Notes: a model not told the origin generated them from the sequence alone. Shown: positions 42,663 to 51,001, counted from the first letter of the stretch. The stretch: DNA of 64,000 bases from Faecalibacterium gallinarum (GCF_022180365.1 NZ_BQKV01000027.1:62001-126000); one strand, 5' to 3'. Program-made: numbers and translations.

Positions 42663-42985
42663 CTACCGCCCAAACCCTCATCACCCTGGGGCTGATCGCC
42701 GCCGCCACCGCCCTGACCCGGTTTCTGCCCTTCTGGGTCTTCCCTGAGGGGCGGCAGCCCCCCGCCTGGGTGGCCCGGCTGGGCCGGGTTCTCCCCGCGG
42801 CCGTCATCGGGATGTTGGTGGTCTACTGCCTCAAGGACGCCCCCGCCTCTGCCTGGCACGGGCTGCCCGAGCTGGTGGCCATCGGCTTTATTGTCCTGCT
42901 CCACCGGTGGAAGAAAAACACCCTCTTGAGCATCGGCGGGGGCACCGCCCTGTACATGCTGCTGGTGCAGACGGTCCTGCGCTGA
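42659..42985 (+). CDS. azlD: Branched-chain amino acid exporter small subunit
   Basis: A 108-residue membrane protein with three to four helices; ALTRFLPFWVF and RVLPAAVIGMLVVYCLKD match AzlD/BrnE. ATG overlaps the azlC stop (ATGA). Confidence 0.92.
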   Translation: MTTAQTLITLGLIAAATALTRFLPFWVFPEGRQPPAWVARLGRVLPAAVIGMLVVYCLKDAPASAWHGLPELVAIGFIVLLHRWKKNTLLSIGGGTALYMLLVQTVLR

Positions 42986-43000
42986 ACCAATCCGATTTTG

Positions 43001-43027
43001 GCCCGGCAATTTCTGCCGGGCTTTTTT
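43001..43027 (+). terminator. Intrinsic terminator of azlCD
   Basis: GCCCGGCA ATTTC TGCCGGGC followed by TTTTTTC. Confidence 0.9.
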
Positions 43028-43048
43028 CTGTCTGTTTTTCGCTTCGGC

Positions 43049-43102
43049 TTGACAGCGGGGCAGGGGCGTGGTATTCTGTTCTCACGCACCTGTATTACAG
43101 GT
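43049..43102 (+). promoter_or_regulatory. Promoter with GntR-type operator before the small membrane protein gene
   Basis: TTGACA (43049-43054) and TATTCT (43072-43077), 17-base spacer. Just past the start of transcription is the perfect palindrome ACCTGTATTACAGGT (43088-43102), which contains the TGT-NNN-ACA core typical of FadR/GntR operators. A FadR-type GntR protein is encoded 0.7 kb downstream, so it is the natural candidate to bind here. Confidence 0.7.
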
Positions 43103-43178
43103 ATACAATTCATCGTGTGCGGTCTGAATCCCTCCGCCTGTGCGGGGCGCGGAGCCGTGCGCAGACTGGGAGGATTTT

Positions 43179-43700
43179 ATGTCTATCTTTCAAAAACCGG
43201 ACCGCCACCATCTGATCGTCACCAGCGCCGTTCTGGTCTGGATCTTCATCGTCAACGTGGCCGCCGTGGCCCTGGGCATCGCGGGCTGGCCCCTCTTTTT
43301 TGTGACCATCTTCTTCTTCGCCCTGGGGGCAGACATGAAGAACATCCCCTCCATCTTCGTGGGGGGCACCCTGGGCCTGGTCGCCGCTCTGGCCCTTTAC
43401 ATGGGTACTTTCGGCCTGGCCTCCTCCCTGGGGCTGCTGGGGGCCTTCTCCCTCAGCATCGCTATTGTGCTGTCGGTGATCATTCTGGGCGGCACCGTCT
43501 GCCCGGTGGCCTGCAACAACATCGCCTTTGCCTACCTGACGGTGGCCACCCTCAACTTTGAAGAGATCACCCCCGCCATCATCGGCAGCCAGCTGATTAC
43601 TTTCTGGGTGGGCGGCGCCATCATTCTTGGCGGCTCCCTGGTCGCCGCCAAGCTGGGCGGCAAGCTGGCCGCCAAACTGGCCAAGCCCGCCCACGAGTGA
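43179..43700 (+). CDS. Small integral membrane protein (DUF1097-like)
   Basis: A 173-residue protein with about five hydrophobic helices (AVLVWIFIVNVAAVALGIAGW, LFFVTIFFFALGADMKNIP and others) and the segment GGTVCPVACNNIAFAYLTVA. It resembles YcdZ/DUF1097 membrane proteins, whose function is unknown; this match is from memory and moderate. ATG 43179 has GGGAGGA. Its operator suggests control by the adjacent GntR-ligase protein, so it may transport that system's substrate. Confidence 0.7.
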   Translation: MSIFQKPDRHHLIVTSAVLVWIFIVNVAAVALGIAGWPLFFVTIFFFALGADMKNIPSIFVGGTLGLVAALALYMGTFGLASSLGLLGAFSLSIAIVLSVIILGGTVCPVACNNIAFAYLTVATLNFEEITPAIIGSQLITFWVGGAIILGGSLVAAKLGGKLAAKLAKPAHE

Positions 43701-43716
43701 GCGGAAAAAGCCGGAA

Positions 43717-43745
43717 TTGTAAAACCCGCCGCCGGATGCTACAAT
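43717..43745 (+). promoter_or_regulatory. Promoter of the GntR-ligase fusion gene
   Basis: TTGTAA (43717-43722) and TACAAT (43740-43745), 17-base spacer. The -35 region TTGTAAAAC carries a GT-NNN-AC core and may also be bound by the regulator. Confidence 0.65.
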
Positions 43746-43789
43746 AATACAGACGAAAATTCACCCAATAGCAGAAGGAGCATCCGGGA

Positions 43790-45907
43790 ATGGCGATCAA
43801 AAAAGTGGTAAAAAGCAGCGTCAGCCAGCAGGTGTTCGACCAGCTGCGGGAGCAGATTCTGGCCGGGGACTGGAAGCCCGGCGACAAACTGCCCTCCGAG
43901 AATGAACTGGCGGCCCAGTTCGGGGTTAGCCGGGTCACGGTGCGCAACGCGCTGCAAAAACTGAGCGGGCTGGGTCTCTTGGAGACCCACTTCGGCGAGG
44001 GATCTTTTGTGCGGGGCGCAGGGACAGAAGCTGCCCTCAACCAGCTGGTGCCCCTGCTCTATCTGGGGCGGGAGACGCTGCGGGATATCCTGACCTTCCG
44101 CCGGATGGTAGAGGGGCCCATCTGTGAGATCGCCTGCCGCCGGGCCACCGACGGGGAGATCGCCCAGCTTCGGGAGCTTTTGGGCCAGATGGAACGGGCC
44201 GGGGGAGACCTGGCCGCCTTCGCCCAGGCCGACAGCGCCTTCCACTGTGCGCTGGCCCGGCTGACCCGCAGCAAGATGATGCAGCAGATCTACCAGATCA
44301 TCGACGATGCCATGCAGTCCGCCTGCCGCCAAAACGTCCGGCGGCAGAATGCGGCCGCCGCTCTCCGGTGGTACCACGAGATTCTGGACGCCTTCGACGC
44401 CCGGGACTCCGCCCGGGCCCGGCAGGCTATGGAACAGGCCCTGGCCCAGACCTACTGGATCTCCACCATGTACCAGAATCTTCTGAACATGGAGTCGGCC
44501 TACCCTGACCGGGTGGCCATCCGCTATTACGACGAGGAAGCCAAATCGGTGCGGGAAGTGCTCTACCGGGACTACGCCGCCGACATCCGCCGGATGGTGG
44601 GCTGGCTCCGCCGCACCCTGCCCGGGGTGGAGGGGCGGCATGTGGGACTTTTGGCTCGGAGCGGCTACCCCTACGCTGTGGCCCTTTTCGGCTGCATCCT
44701 GGCCGGAGCGGTGGCAGTGCCCCTCAACACCGAAAAGAGCTGGCCTGCCCTGCGGGACGAGCTGAGCCGGGCCGATGTTACCGCCCTTTTGACCGACGGC
44801 AGCTATGCCGCCCGGGAGCCGGATCTGGCCCGCTGGGAGGGGCCGCTGCTGGACATGAACGCCTTTGCGGGCTGCACCGAGCTGGCCGAGCTGGCCGAGT
44901 GCCCCGATCCCGGCGCCCTGGCCCTCATCCTCTTTACCTCCGACACCACCGGCCGCAGCAAAGGGGTGATGCTCAGCCAGAAAAACCTCTTTGCCCCCAT
45001 GCGGCTGTTTACCGAGCCCTTCGAGACCTTCCCGGCCCAGATGGGCTGGCCCGAGGGGTATCAGCCCTCCTCCTTTACGGTGCTGCCCCTGTTCCACATC
45101 GCCGCTCTGACCAGTCTGGTCTCCTGGAGCATCGCCGGCAACGCGGTGAACTTCTGCTCCGATCTGCGGCGGTTCTACCGGGATTTGCAGGCCATGCCCA
45201 GCGATGTGATGGCGGTGGTGCCCACCCTGCTGAAATCCATCCATCACGACGTGATGCGGGGCAAGGCCGCCCGCCTGGGCAAACTGCGGGTGTTCACCTG
45301 CGGGGCCGCCACCTATGACCCTCAGATGCTGGCCGACCTGATCGCCAAAGGGTTCACCATCATCCAGACCTACGGCCTCACCGAGACGGTGGGGGACGGG
45401 GGCTGGAACAGCGCTCAGGACGCCGCCCATCTGCCCTCGGTGGGCCTGCGGGACCCCGACATGGAGTACCGGCTGGAGGACGGCGAACTCTGCATGAAGG
45501 GGGACGCCGTCATGATGGGTTACTACAAGGAACCCGAAAAGACCGCCGCCGTCCTGAAAGAGGGCTGGTTCCACACCGGGGACCTGGCCCGGATCGACCC
45601 GGACGGGTACATCTACCTGACCGGCCGGAAAAACAACCTGATGGTCCTGCCCAGCGGCGAAAAAGTCAGCCCCGAAGAGCTGGAAACCCTGCTGGGCCGC
45701 TGCTCCGCCGTGCGGGAAGTGCTGGTAGGGCAGAAGGGCGGCCGAATCTGCGCCCGGATCTCCTGCCGGGACGCTGTGCGGGACACCGTCCGCGCCTTTG
45801 TCACTGAAACCAACCGCACGCTGCCCCTCTATAAACGGGTGACGGCGGTGGAATTTACCGATCAGCCCCTGCCGCGCAACGCCCTGGGCAAACTGCAGCG
45901 AGGCTGA
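43790..45907 (+). CDS. GntR/FCD transcription factor fused to an adenylate-forming acyl/aryl-CoA ligase domain
   Basis: One uninterrupted 705-residue frame. Residues 7-75 are a GntR winged HTH (LREQILAGDWKPGDKLPSEN, FGVSRVTVRNALQKL). Residues about 88-218 are an FCD ligand domain with metal-site residues D148, H152 and H196, but the usual last His is A217. Residues about 228-705 are an ANL-superfamily ligase: P-loop FTSDTTGRSKG with D385 in place of the usual Gly, YGLTET (528-533), HTGDL (595-599), GRKNNL and the catalytic-type K701 (RNALGKL). The ligase part closely resembles the separate protein encoded next. The protein may sense its ligand through the ligase domain, or tether an enzyme to DNA. 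AAGGAG lies ten bases before the ATG. Confidence 0.9.
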   Translation: MAIKKVVKSSVSQQVFDQLREQILAGDWKPGDKLPSENELAAQFGVSRVTVRNALQKLSGLGLLETHFGEGSFVRGAGTEAALNQLVPLLYLGRETLRDILTFRRMVEGPICEIACRRATDGEIAQLRELLGQMERAGGDLAAFAQADSAFHCALARLTRSKMMQQIYQIIDDAMQSACRQNVRRQNAAAALRWYHEILDAFDARDSARARQAMEQALAQTYWISTMYQNLLNMESAYPDRVAIRYYDEEAKSVREVLYRDYAADIRRMVGWLRRTLPGVEGRHVGLLARSGYPYAVALFGCILAGAVAVPLNTEKSWPALRDELSRADVTALLTDGSYAAREPDLARWEGPLLDMNAFAGCTELAELAECPDPGALALILFTSDTTGRSKGVMLSQKNLFAPMRLFTEPFETFPAQMGWPEGYQPSSFTVLPLFHIAALTSLVSWSIAGNAVNFCSDLRRFYRDLQAMPSDVMAVVPTLLKSIHHDVMRGKAARLGKLRVFTCGAATYDPQMLADLIAKGFTIIQTYGLTETVGDGGWNSAQDAAHLPSVGLRDPDMEYRLEDGELCMKGDAVMMGYYKEPEKTAAVLKEGWFHTGDLARIDPDGYIYLTGRKNNLMVLPSGEKVSPEELETLLGRCSAVREVLVGQKGGRICARISCRDAVRDTVRAFVTETNRTLPLYKRVTAVEFTDQPLPRNALGKLQRG

Positions 45908-45969
45908 GCCCCCTGCCGGGCCCGCCCCCGGCCCTAGGTCGTTTATCAAGACAGAAAGGATAAAGCGCC

Positions 45970-47433
45970 ATGTTTACCCTCCCCGTTCACACCATCTATC
46001 AGCTGGTCTCCCAGATGGAAACCAAGTACTCCGATCGGATCGCCATCCGCTACTATGATGCGGAAAAAGAGGCCGTGCGGGAAGTGCCTTACAGCCAGTA
46101 CGCCCACGACATCCGCTGTGTGACCGCCGCCCTGCAGGCCGCCGTCCCCGACATCGAGGGCAAGCGGGTCTGCATCCTGGCCGCCAACAGCTACCACTAC
46201 GCCGTGAGCATCTTCGGCACCATCCTGTCCGGAGCCGTGGTGGTCCCCCTGAACCTGCAAAAGAGCTGGGACGACATCCACTATGAGCTGGAACTGGTGG
46301 AGGCATCCGCCATCCTCCACGACGGGATCTATCTGGATCGGGAGCCCGCTCTGGGCGAGGCGTACGGCGACAAACTGCTGCCCATCACCGGCTATCTGGA
46401 CGCCCAGCCCGCCGAGATCCACGAGTGCGCCGACCGCGAGGCCCTGATGGCCATTATGTTCACCTCGGGCACCACCGGCCGGAGCAAGGGCGTTATGCTG
46501 AGCCAGAAAAACCTGTTCGCCCCCATGCCCGCCTACTGCGACCCCTTCCGCGTCATGCTGGAAGAGATGGGGGTGGATCACTACGATTTCAACCACTTCA
46601 CCGTTCTGCCCATGTTCCACATCGCGGCATTCACCAGTCTGGTGTCCTGGTCCATTATGGGCATGGCCCACAACCTCTGCACCGATCTGCGGAACTTCTA
46701 CCGCGATCTGGCCCTGATGCCCTGTGACACCATGGCCGCCGTGCCGGTGCTGCTCCAGTCCATCCATCGGGATGTGATGCGGGGCCGGAAGGACCGGCTG
46801 GGCAAACTGCGGACCCTGACCTGCGGCGCCGCTGCCTGCACCCCCGAGATGATGCTGGACCTGATGCACAACGGATTCTTCATCATGCAGATGTACGGCC
46901 TGACCGAAACCGCCGGCGACGGCACCTGGAACAACGACCAGAGCGCCGCACACATCCACTCGGTGGGCAAGGGTGACGAGCCCATCTGCGAGTATTCCAT
47001 CCAGGACGGCGAGCTGTGCATCAAGGGCGATCCTGTCATGCTGGGCTACTACAAGGAGCCCGAGCTGACCGCCGAGGTCCTGATTGATGGCTGGTTCCAC
47101 ACCGGCGACCTGGTCCGGAAGGACGAGGAGGGCTATTACTACATCACCGGCCGCAAGAAGAACCTGATTATTCTGGCCAGCGGCGAAAACGTCAGCCCCG
47201 AGGAGCTGGAAACCCTGGTTGGAGCCTGCCCCGATGTCCAGGAGTGCCTGGTCAAGGAAAAGGACGGCAAAATCTGCGCCGAAGTCTACTGCCCCGCCGA
47301 AGCCCAGGAGGCGGTCCGGGCCCATATCACCGAGGTCAACCGCACCCTGCCCCTCTACAAGCGGATGACGCTGGTGGAATTCCGCGATCAGCCTCTCGCC
47401 CGGAACGCTACCGGCAAGCTGGTGCGCAACTAA
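45970..47433 (+). CDS. AMP-forming acyl/aryl-CoA ligase (adenylate-forming enzyme)
   Basis: A 487-residue ANL-family enzyme that activates a carboxylic acid with ATP, normally followed by CoA thioester formation. P-loop FTSGTTGRSKG (residues 164-174), YGLTET (309-314), FHTGDL, hinge-region GRKKNL and A10 Lys K483 (RNATGKL) are intact. It aligns along its whole length with residues about 228-705 of the upstream fusion, so the two arose by duplication. The acid is unknown; the length is short for a long-chain fatty acid ligase. AGAAAGGA precedes the ATG; it follows the fusion gene by 62 bases and is probably co-transcribed. Confidence 0.92.
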   Translation: MFTLPVHTIYQLVSQMETKYSDRIAIRYYDAEKEAVREVPYSQYAHDIRCVTAALQAAVPDIEGKRVCILAANSYHYAVSIFGTILSGAVVVPLNLQKSWDDIHYELELVEASAILHDGIYLDREPALGEAYGDKLLPITGYLDAQPAEIHECADREALMAIMFTSGTTGRSKGVMLSQKNLFAPMPAYCDPFRVMLEEMGVDHYDFNHFTVLPMFHIAAFTSLVSWSIMGMAHNLCTDLRNFYRDLALMPCDTMAAVPVLLQSIHRDVMRGRKDRLGKLRTLTCGAAACTPEMMLDLMHNGFFIMQMYGLTETAGDGTWNNDQSAAHIHSVGKGDEPICEYSIQDGELCIKGDPVMLGYYKEPELTAEVLIDGWFHTGDLVRKDEEGYYYITGRKKNLIILASGENVSPEELETLVGACPDVQECLVKEKDGKICAEVYCPAEAQEAVRAHITEVNRTLPLYKRMTLVEFRDQPLARNATGKLVRN

Positions 47434-47503
47434 CTCTGCGTGTCTTGTCTGCGGGTAACCCCCGTGGATAAAACATAATTCCTTTCTCTTTTTTCTCTCT
47501 CTC

Positions 47504-47556
47504 AAATCCCCCCGCTGCATCGGCCGAAAGGCTGCGCCGCGGGGGGATTTGTCATT
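47504..47556 (+). terminator. Intrinsic terminator
   Basis: AAATCCCCCCGC (47504-47515) and GCGGGGGGATTT (47539-47550) with an inner hairpin, followed by GTCATTTT. Confidence 0.8.
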
Positions 47557-47594
47557 TTCTGCGTCAAAATTGTACCGTCCGCCGCTCTATTTTA

Positions 47595-47623
47595 TTGACA
47601 GCGCTCATAAAATACTATACAAT
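47595..47623 (+). promoter_or_regulatory. Promoter of the RiPP-type operon
   Basis: TTGACA (47595-47600) and TACAAT (47618-47623), 17-base spacer, in an A+T-rich stretch. The same hexamers and spacing recur before the second precursor gene. Confidence 0.85.
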
Positions 47624-47687
47624 AATAATACCTATCAATAATACTTGTTTGGAAGAACACCGGCGTGAAACGAGGTGAAACTCCGCG

Positions 47688-48452
47688 TTGTTCTGTATAA
47701 AAATCGCCGGGCTGCCCATCGGGCTCGACGCACGCTATCCGTACATTCGCCATCTTTGCCGGGGATATGAAACCGGGGAAACGCCGCTGTTCACCGTCCG
47801 CGCCTCGGAGCAAGAGCTCTGCCGGGAAGCAGAGGCCGACCCCAGCGATCTGCCGCTGGGCCGCCGTCCCATGGGATATTATGAAAGCCTCTGCCTCTAC
47901 CGCAGCCTCTGTTTGAGGCTGCCGGAATACGATGCCTTTTTGATCCACGGGGCAGTGGTGGAACTGGACGGAGCGGCCTATCTATTCTGCGCCCCCAGCG
48001 GCACCGGAAAAACCACCCACATCCGGCTCTGGCTGGAACAGTTCGGCCCCCGCGCCCAGGTGATCAACGGCGACAAACCGGTGCTCCGGTTCATCGACGG
48101 CGTGCTCTGTGCCTGCGGCACCCCCTGGAATGGCAAAGAACGGCTGGGCCAGAACCGCATCTGCCCGGTGGCGGGGATCTGTTTTCTGGAGCAAACCCCG
48201 GAAAATCACATTCGCCGGCTGACCGGGCCCGAAATCACCCGCCGGATTTTCCACCAGCTGCTGCTCCCCCGGGAGAAAGCCGCTTTCGACCTCTTTTGGG
48301 GGCTCCTGGACCGGATGGTTCAGACCGTGCCCTTTTATCTGCTGGAGTGCAACCGGGAACCGGAGGCCGCCCAGCTCGCATACCATACCATGAGGAGGGA
48401 TCAAGATGCTGAAAACCAAACCGGGTTTCCTGCTGCGCCGGCTGGGAGATGA
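47688..48452 (+). CDS. HPr-kinase-like protein of the RiPP locus
   Basis: A 254-residue protein with a P-loop FCAPSGTGKTT (about 100-110) after HGAVVELDG, and NGDKPVL (127-133) as the second nucleotide-site motif, like HPr kinase. A beta-rich N-terminus (IAGLPIGLDARYPY) is typical of the HprK-like proteins found next to PqqD genes. Known relatives in lasso-peptide clusters phosphorylate the precursor; here the substrate is unknown. Start is TTG 47688, the only start codon after an in-frame stop at 47676, with GAGG 12 bases upstream. The 3' end overlaps the pqqD-like gene by 47 bases. Confidence 0.85.
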   Translation: MFCIKIAGLPIGLDARYPYIRHLCRGYETGETPLFTVRASEQELCREAEADPSDLPLGRRPMGYYESLCLYRSLCLRLPEYDAFLIHGAVVELDGAAYLFCAPSGTGKTTHIRLWLEQFGPRAQVINGDKPVLRFIDGVLCACGTPWNGKERLGQNRICPVAGICFLEQTPENHIRRLTGPEITRRIFHQLLLPREKAAFDLFWGLLDRMVQTVPFYLLECNREPEAAQLAYHTMRRDQDAENQTGFPAAPAGR

Positions 48453-48687
48453 ATCCATGGTGATCGCCATTGGCGAGGCCAGCGAGAGCTTCAACGGAAT
48501 GATCCGTTTGAATAGCACCGGCGCATTTTACTGGGAACTGCTGGAACAGGGCGTCACTGAGGATCAGCTGGTTGCCAAAACCCTGGAGCGCTTTGAGGGT
48601 CTGGACGAGGCCACCGCCCGGCAGGACGTGCGGGAGTTTCTGAACACCATCGCCCTGGCGCTGGACAACGATGGCGCAGCGGATTGA
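48406..48687 (+). CDS. PqqD-like RiPP recognition protein
   Basis: A 93-residue winged-helix protein of the PqqD/RRE family (GFLLRRLGDESMVIAIGEAS ... IRLNSTGAFYWELLEQGVTEDQLVAKTLERF). Such proteins bind the leader peptide and present it to modifying enzymes. GAGGAGGGATCAAG precedes the ATG. It overlaps genes on both sides. Confidence 0.9.
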   Translation: MLKTKPGFLLRRLGDESMVIAIGEASESFNGMIRLNSTGAFYWELLEQGVTEDQLVAKTLERFEGLDEATARQDVREFLNTIALALDNDGAAD

Positions 48688-49108
48688 ACAGGTTCTATCG
48701 GAACAGGGCCGAGGATTTTTCCAGACGGCGGGGGACAGCATGGAGCCCCTGCTCCACAGCCGGAAAAGCACCGTGGTTCTGACCGCCGCCCGCGGCCCGC
48801 TGAAACGGTACGATGTGGCCCTCTACCGCCGCCCTGCCGGAGAGTATGTCCTCCACCGGGTCATCGGGGTGACCGAAAGCGGCTACCGCACCCTGGGGGA
48901 CAACCGCCTCTGGCCCGAGACGGTGCCCGCTGAGTGGGTCATCGGGGTGATGGCGGGGTTTTACCCCGACGAGAGTGGGCAGTACATTTCCTGCCAGAGT
49001 CCGGCCTACCGGGCCTATCTAAAAACCCTTAGGCTGCGCCGGGCGCGGCTCTGGTTCCGGGCCCTGCCGGGACGGGTGCGCCGGAAGATGTTCGGTCCCC
49101 GCGGCTGA
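48671..49108 (+). CDS. S24/S26-type Ser/His peptidase (signal-peptidase-like, soluble)
   Basis: A 145-residue protein with the catalytic Ser in TAGDSMEPLL (S23) and, at the general-base position, H62 in YVLHRVIG followed by LGDN (76-79). Ser/His in place of Ser/Lys resembles SipW/ER-type signal peptidases. No transmembrane helix is visible, so it would act in the cytoplasm, most plausibly on the precursor leader. The C-terminus is Arg-rich. Overlaps the pqqD-like gene by 17 bases. Confidence 0.82.
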   Translation: MAQRIEQVLSEQGRGFFQTAGDSMEPLLHSRKSTVVLTAARGPLKRYDVALYRRPAGEYVLHRVIGVTESGYRTLGDNRLWPETVPAEWVIGVMAGFYPDESGQYISCQSPAYRAYLKTLRLRRARLWFRALPGRVRRKMFGPRG

Positions 49109-49127
49109 GCCGAAAAACATCATCGAC

Positions 49128-49165
49128 ATAGGGCGACGGGGATTCACCACCCCCGGCGCCTTATG
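49128..49165 (+). other. Hairpin before the first precursor gene
   Basis: AGGGCGACGGGG pairs imperfectly with CCCCCGGCGCCTT across a nine-base loop. No T run follows. It may stabilise or separate the short precursor transcript. Confidence 0.45.
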
Positions 49166-49194
49166 ATATTACAACAAGAAAAGGAGGAGTACCT

Positions 49195-49365
49195 ATGATG
49201 GAGAACAAGAAATCGATCTATGAGAAAGCCTCGGCCGAGGTGATCCGGTTCAGCAACAGCGATGTAATCACCACCAGTGGCGTGAATGGCGGTGGTACAA
49301 GTTGCGGCCACTGGTCGAATCAAAACCACGTTTCTTGCTATTACGATCTGGGCGAAGTCTATTAA
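49195..49365 (+). CDS. RiPP precursor peptide 1
   Basis: A 56-residue peptide. The leader half has IYEKASAEVIRFSNSDVITTSG; the second half (VNGGGTSCGHWSNQNHVSC...) has a GGG stretch, two Cys, and an acidic/aromatic tail ending DLGEVY. The leader motif EKAxAExxxFxNxDVITTSG is shared with the second precursor although the core parts differ, as expected for RiPP precursors. AGGAGG is seven bases before ATG 49195. Followed by a terminator and a radical SAM gene. Product class (thioether-type) is inferred. Confidence 0.85.
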   Translation: MMENKKSIYEKASAEVIRFSNSDVITTSGVNGGGTSCGHWSNQNHVSCYYDLGEVY

Positions 49366-49432
49366 GTCATTGCCGTCATAAATTTTTATTTCTCATACGC
49401 ATAGGGGGACGATTTATAACCCTCTAGCGAAT

Positions 49433-49471
49433 CGGCAAACCCGGTATAATCGGCCGAGTTTGCCGTTTTTT
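49433..49471 (+). terminator. Terminator between precursor 1 and its radical SAM gene
   Basis: CGGCAAACCCGG pairs with CCGAGTTTGCCG (one mismatch), followed by TTTTTT. Partial read-through would give much more precursor than enzyme. Confidence 0.88.
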
Positions 49472-49507
49472 ATACAGGCACATCTGAAAACGAACTGAGG
49501 ACCCGCT

Positions 49508-50932
49508 ATGCTTTATAAACTCACCCCCGGCCATATACTCCGCGGCTGGGAACAAATGGCCCATGTTTTGATCCGGCGGCCCCAAAATTTGATCCGGCCT
49601 CTCCCGGCAGAGACTTTTCAGCTGCTGCTGCTCTGCGACGGCGAGACCGATCTGAGCCGCATCCCTCTCACACCGGGAATGGAGGCTGCTCGCCTGCAAT
49701 ATGAGCAGGAGGGGGTCATTGCCCCGCTCTCTGCGCCCCAGCCGCTGGAACCAGATCAGTATTACAAGTATTACAAAAATCGTTACGTCCAAAGTATTTT
49801 CTGGTCCATTACCGGGCGGTGCAATTTCCGCTGCCGGCACTGCTTTATGGATGCTCCGGATGCCCTGCTGGGAGAACTCTCTACCGCCGATGCCTTGAAT
49901 CTGATCGATCAGATGGCGGACTGTGGCGTGCTGCGGGTGGATCTGACCGGCGGCGAGCCCCTGGTTCGCCGGGATTTCTGGCAGCTGGTGGACCGGATCC
50001 TCGCCCACCACATGACCATCGGCAAGCTTTACACCAACGGCTGGCTGTTGACCAACGCCGTTCTGGACGAATTTGAGCGGCGGGGGCTCCGGCCCGCTAT
50101 CTCCATCAGCTTTGACGGGGTGGGTTGGCACGACTGGATGCGGGGGATACCCGGCGCGGAGCAGGCGGCCCTTCGGGCGCTGAAGCTTTGCCATGAGCGA
50201 GGGCTCCAAACCGACGTGGAAATGTGCATCCACCGGGGCAACCAGAACACCCTGCCCCAGACCATCGAGGCACTGCGGGCTGTAGGGGTACAGGACCTGA
50301 AAGTTTCCAACGTTTCCGAGACGCCCCTCTGGTGCAGCCACAGCGAGGGCAACAGCCTGACCCAGCAGGAATACACCGAGGCTATGCTCCCCTATATCCA
50401 TTGGTATTACAAGACCGGACGGCCCATCCGGCAGCTGATCCTCGCCGGCGTGATCGTTCTGCGCCAGGATCGCCCCTATAAAATCATCGCGAAACCTTAC
50501 GACGGCTCGGAGAAATGCCTCAACTGTCACCTGTGCAGCGCAGCCCGTTTCTCCTGCTACATTGCGCCGGACGGACGGCTTTTGCCCTGTATGCCCATGA
50601 CCGCCAGCCCGGAGCAGGACCGGTTTCCCAAAGTGCAGGAAATCGGCCTACGTCAGGGTTTGCAGGACAGCTTTTATTTGGAATTTGTGGACCGGCGGAT
50701 CAAAGATCTATTCGCAATGAACGCCGAGTGCGCCGCCTGCCAATACCGCTACCAGTGCGGCGGCGGATGCCGGGCCACCGCTGTGCTCCACGGGGACCAA
50801 AACCTGATGGGCTGCGACCGGATCATGTGCACCCTATGGAAGGAAGGTTATGTCCAGCGCATCACCGAGGCCGCCCAAAAAGCCGAGGCCGAATATAACG
50901 CAAAAGTGCCTCAAAACACCGCAAGCGATTGA
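49508..50932 (+). CDS. Radical SAM/SPASM RiPP maturase 1
   Basis: A 474-residue enzyme. Residues 1-85 form a PqqD-like recognition domain (LRGWEQMAHVLIRRP ... LLLCDGETDL). The radical SAM cluster is C105-x3-C109-x2-C112 (GRCNFRCRHCF), with GGEPL for SAM binding. The C-terminal SPASM region has many Cys (CLNCHLC, FSCYIAPDGRLLPCMPM, CAACQYRYQCGGGC, GCDRIMC) for auxiliary FeS clusters. Such enzymes build thioether, C-C or similar cross-links in peptides. It follows its precursor and aligns without gaps with maturase 2 over the first 120 residues. Confidence 0.92.
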   Translation: MLYKLTPGHILRGWEQMAHVLIRRPQNLIRPLPAETFQLLLLCDGETDLSRIPLTPGMEAARLQYEQEGVIAPLSAPQPLEPDQYYKYYKNRYVQSIFWSITGRCNFRCRHCFMDAPDALLGELSTADALNLIDQMADCGVLRVDLTGGEPLVRRDFWQLVDRILAHHMTIGKLYTNGWLLTNAVLDEFERRGLRPAISISFDGVGWHDWMRGIPGAEQAALRALKLCHERGLQTDVEMCIHRGNQNTLPQTIEALRAVGVQDLKVSNVSETPLWCSHSEGNSLTQQEYTEAMLPYIHWYYKTGRPIRQLILAGVIVLRQDRPYKIIAKPYDGSEKCLNCHLCSAARFSCYIAPDGRLLPCMPMTASPEQDRFPKVQEIGLRQGLQDSFYLEFVDRRIKDLFAMNAECAACQYRYQCGGGCRATAVLHGDQNLMGCDRIMCTLWKEGYVQRITEAAQKAEAEYNAKVPQNTASD

Positions 50933-50957
50933 CAGTACCCGTTAAATTTTATACAAT
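50929..50957 (+). promoter_or_regulatory. Promoter of precursor 2
   Basis: TTGACA (50929-50934, overlapping the stop of maturase 1) and TACAAT (50952-50957), 17-base spacer; same elements as the operon promoter at 47595. Confidence 0.85.
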
Positions 50958-51001
50958 GATTCTGGAGAATAACCCGCTGGATTGGATGGGGAGGAACGTT
51001 T

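Noticed and set aside
47665-47700. Short GTG-started frame (VKRGETPRCSV) before the HprK-like gene
   Set aside because: Eleven codons, no conserved feature; treated as leader sequence.
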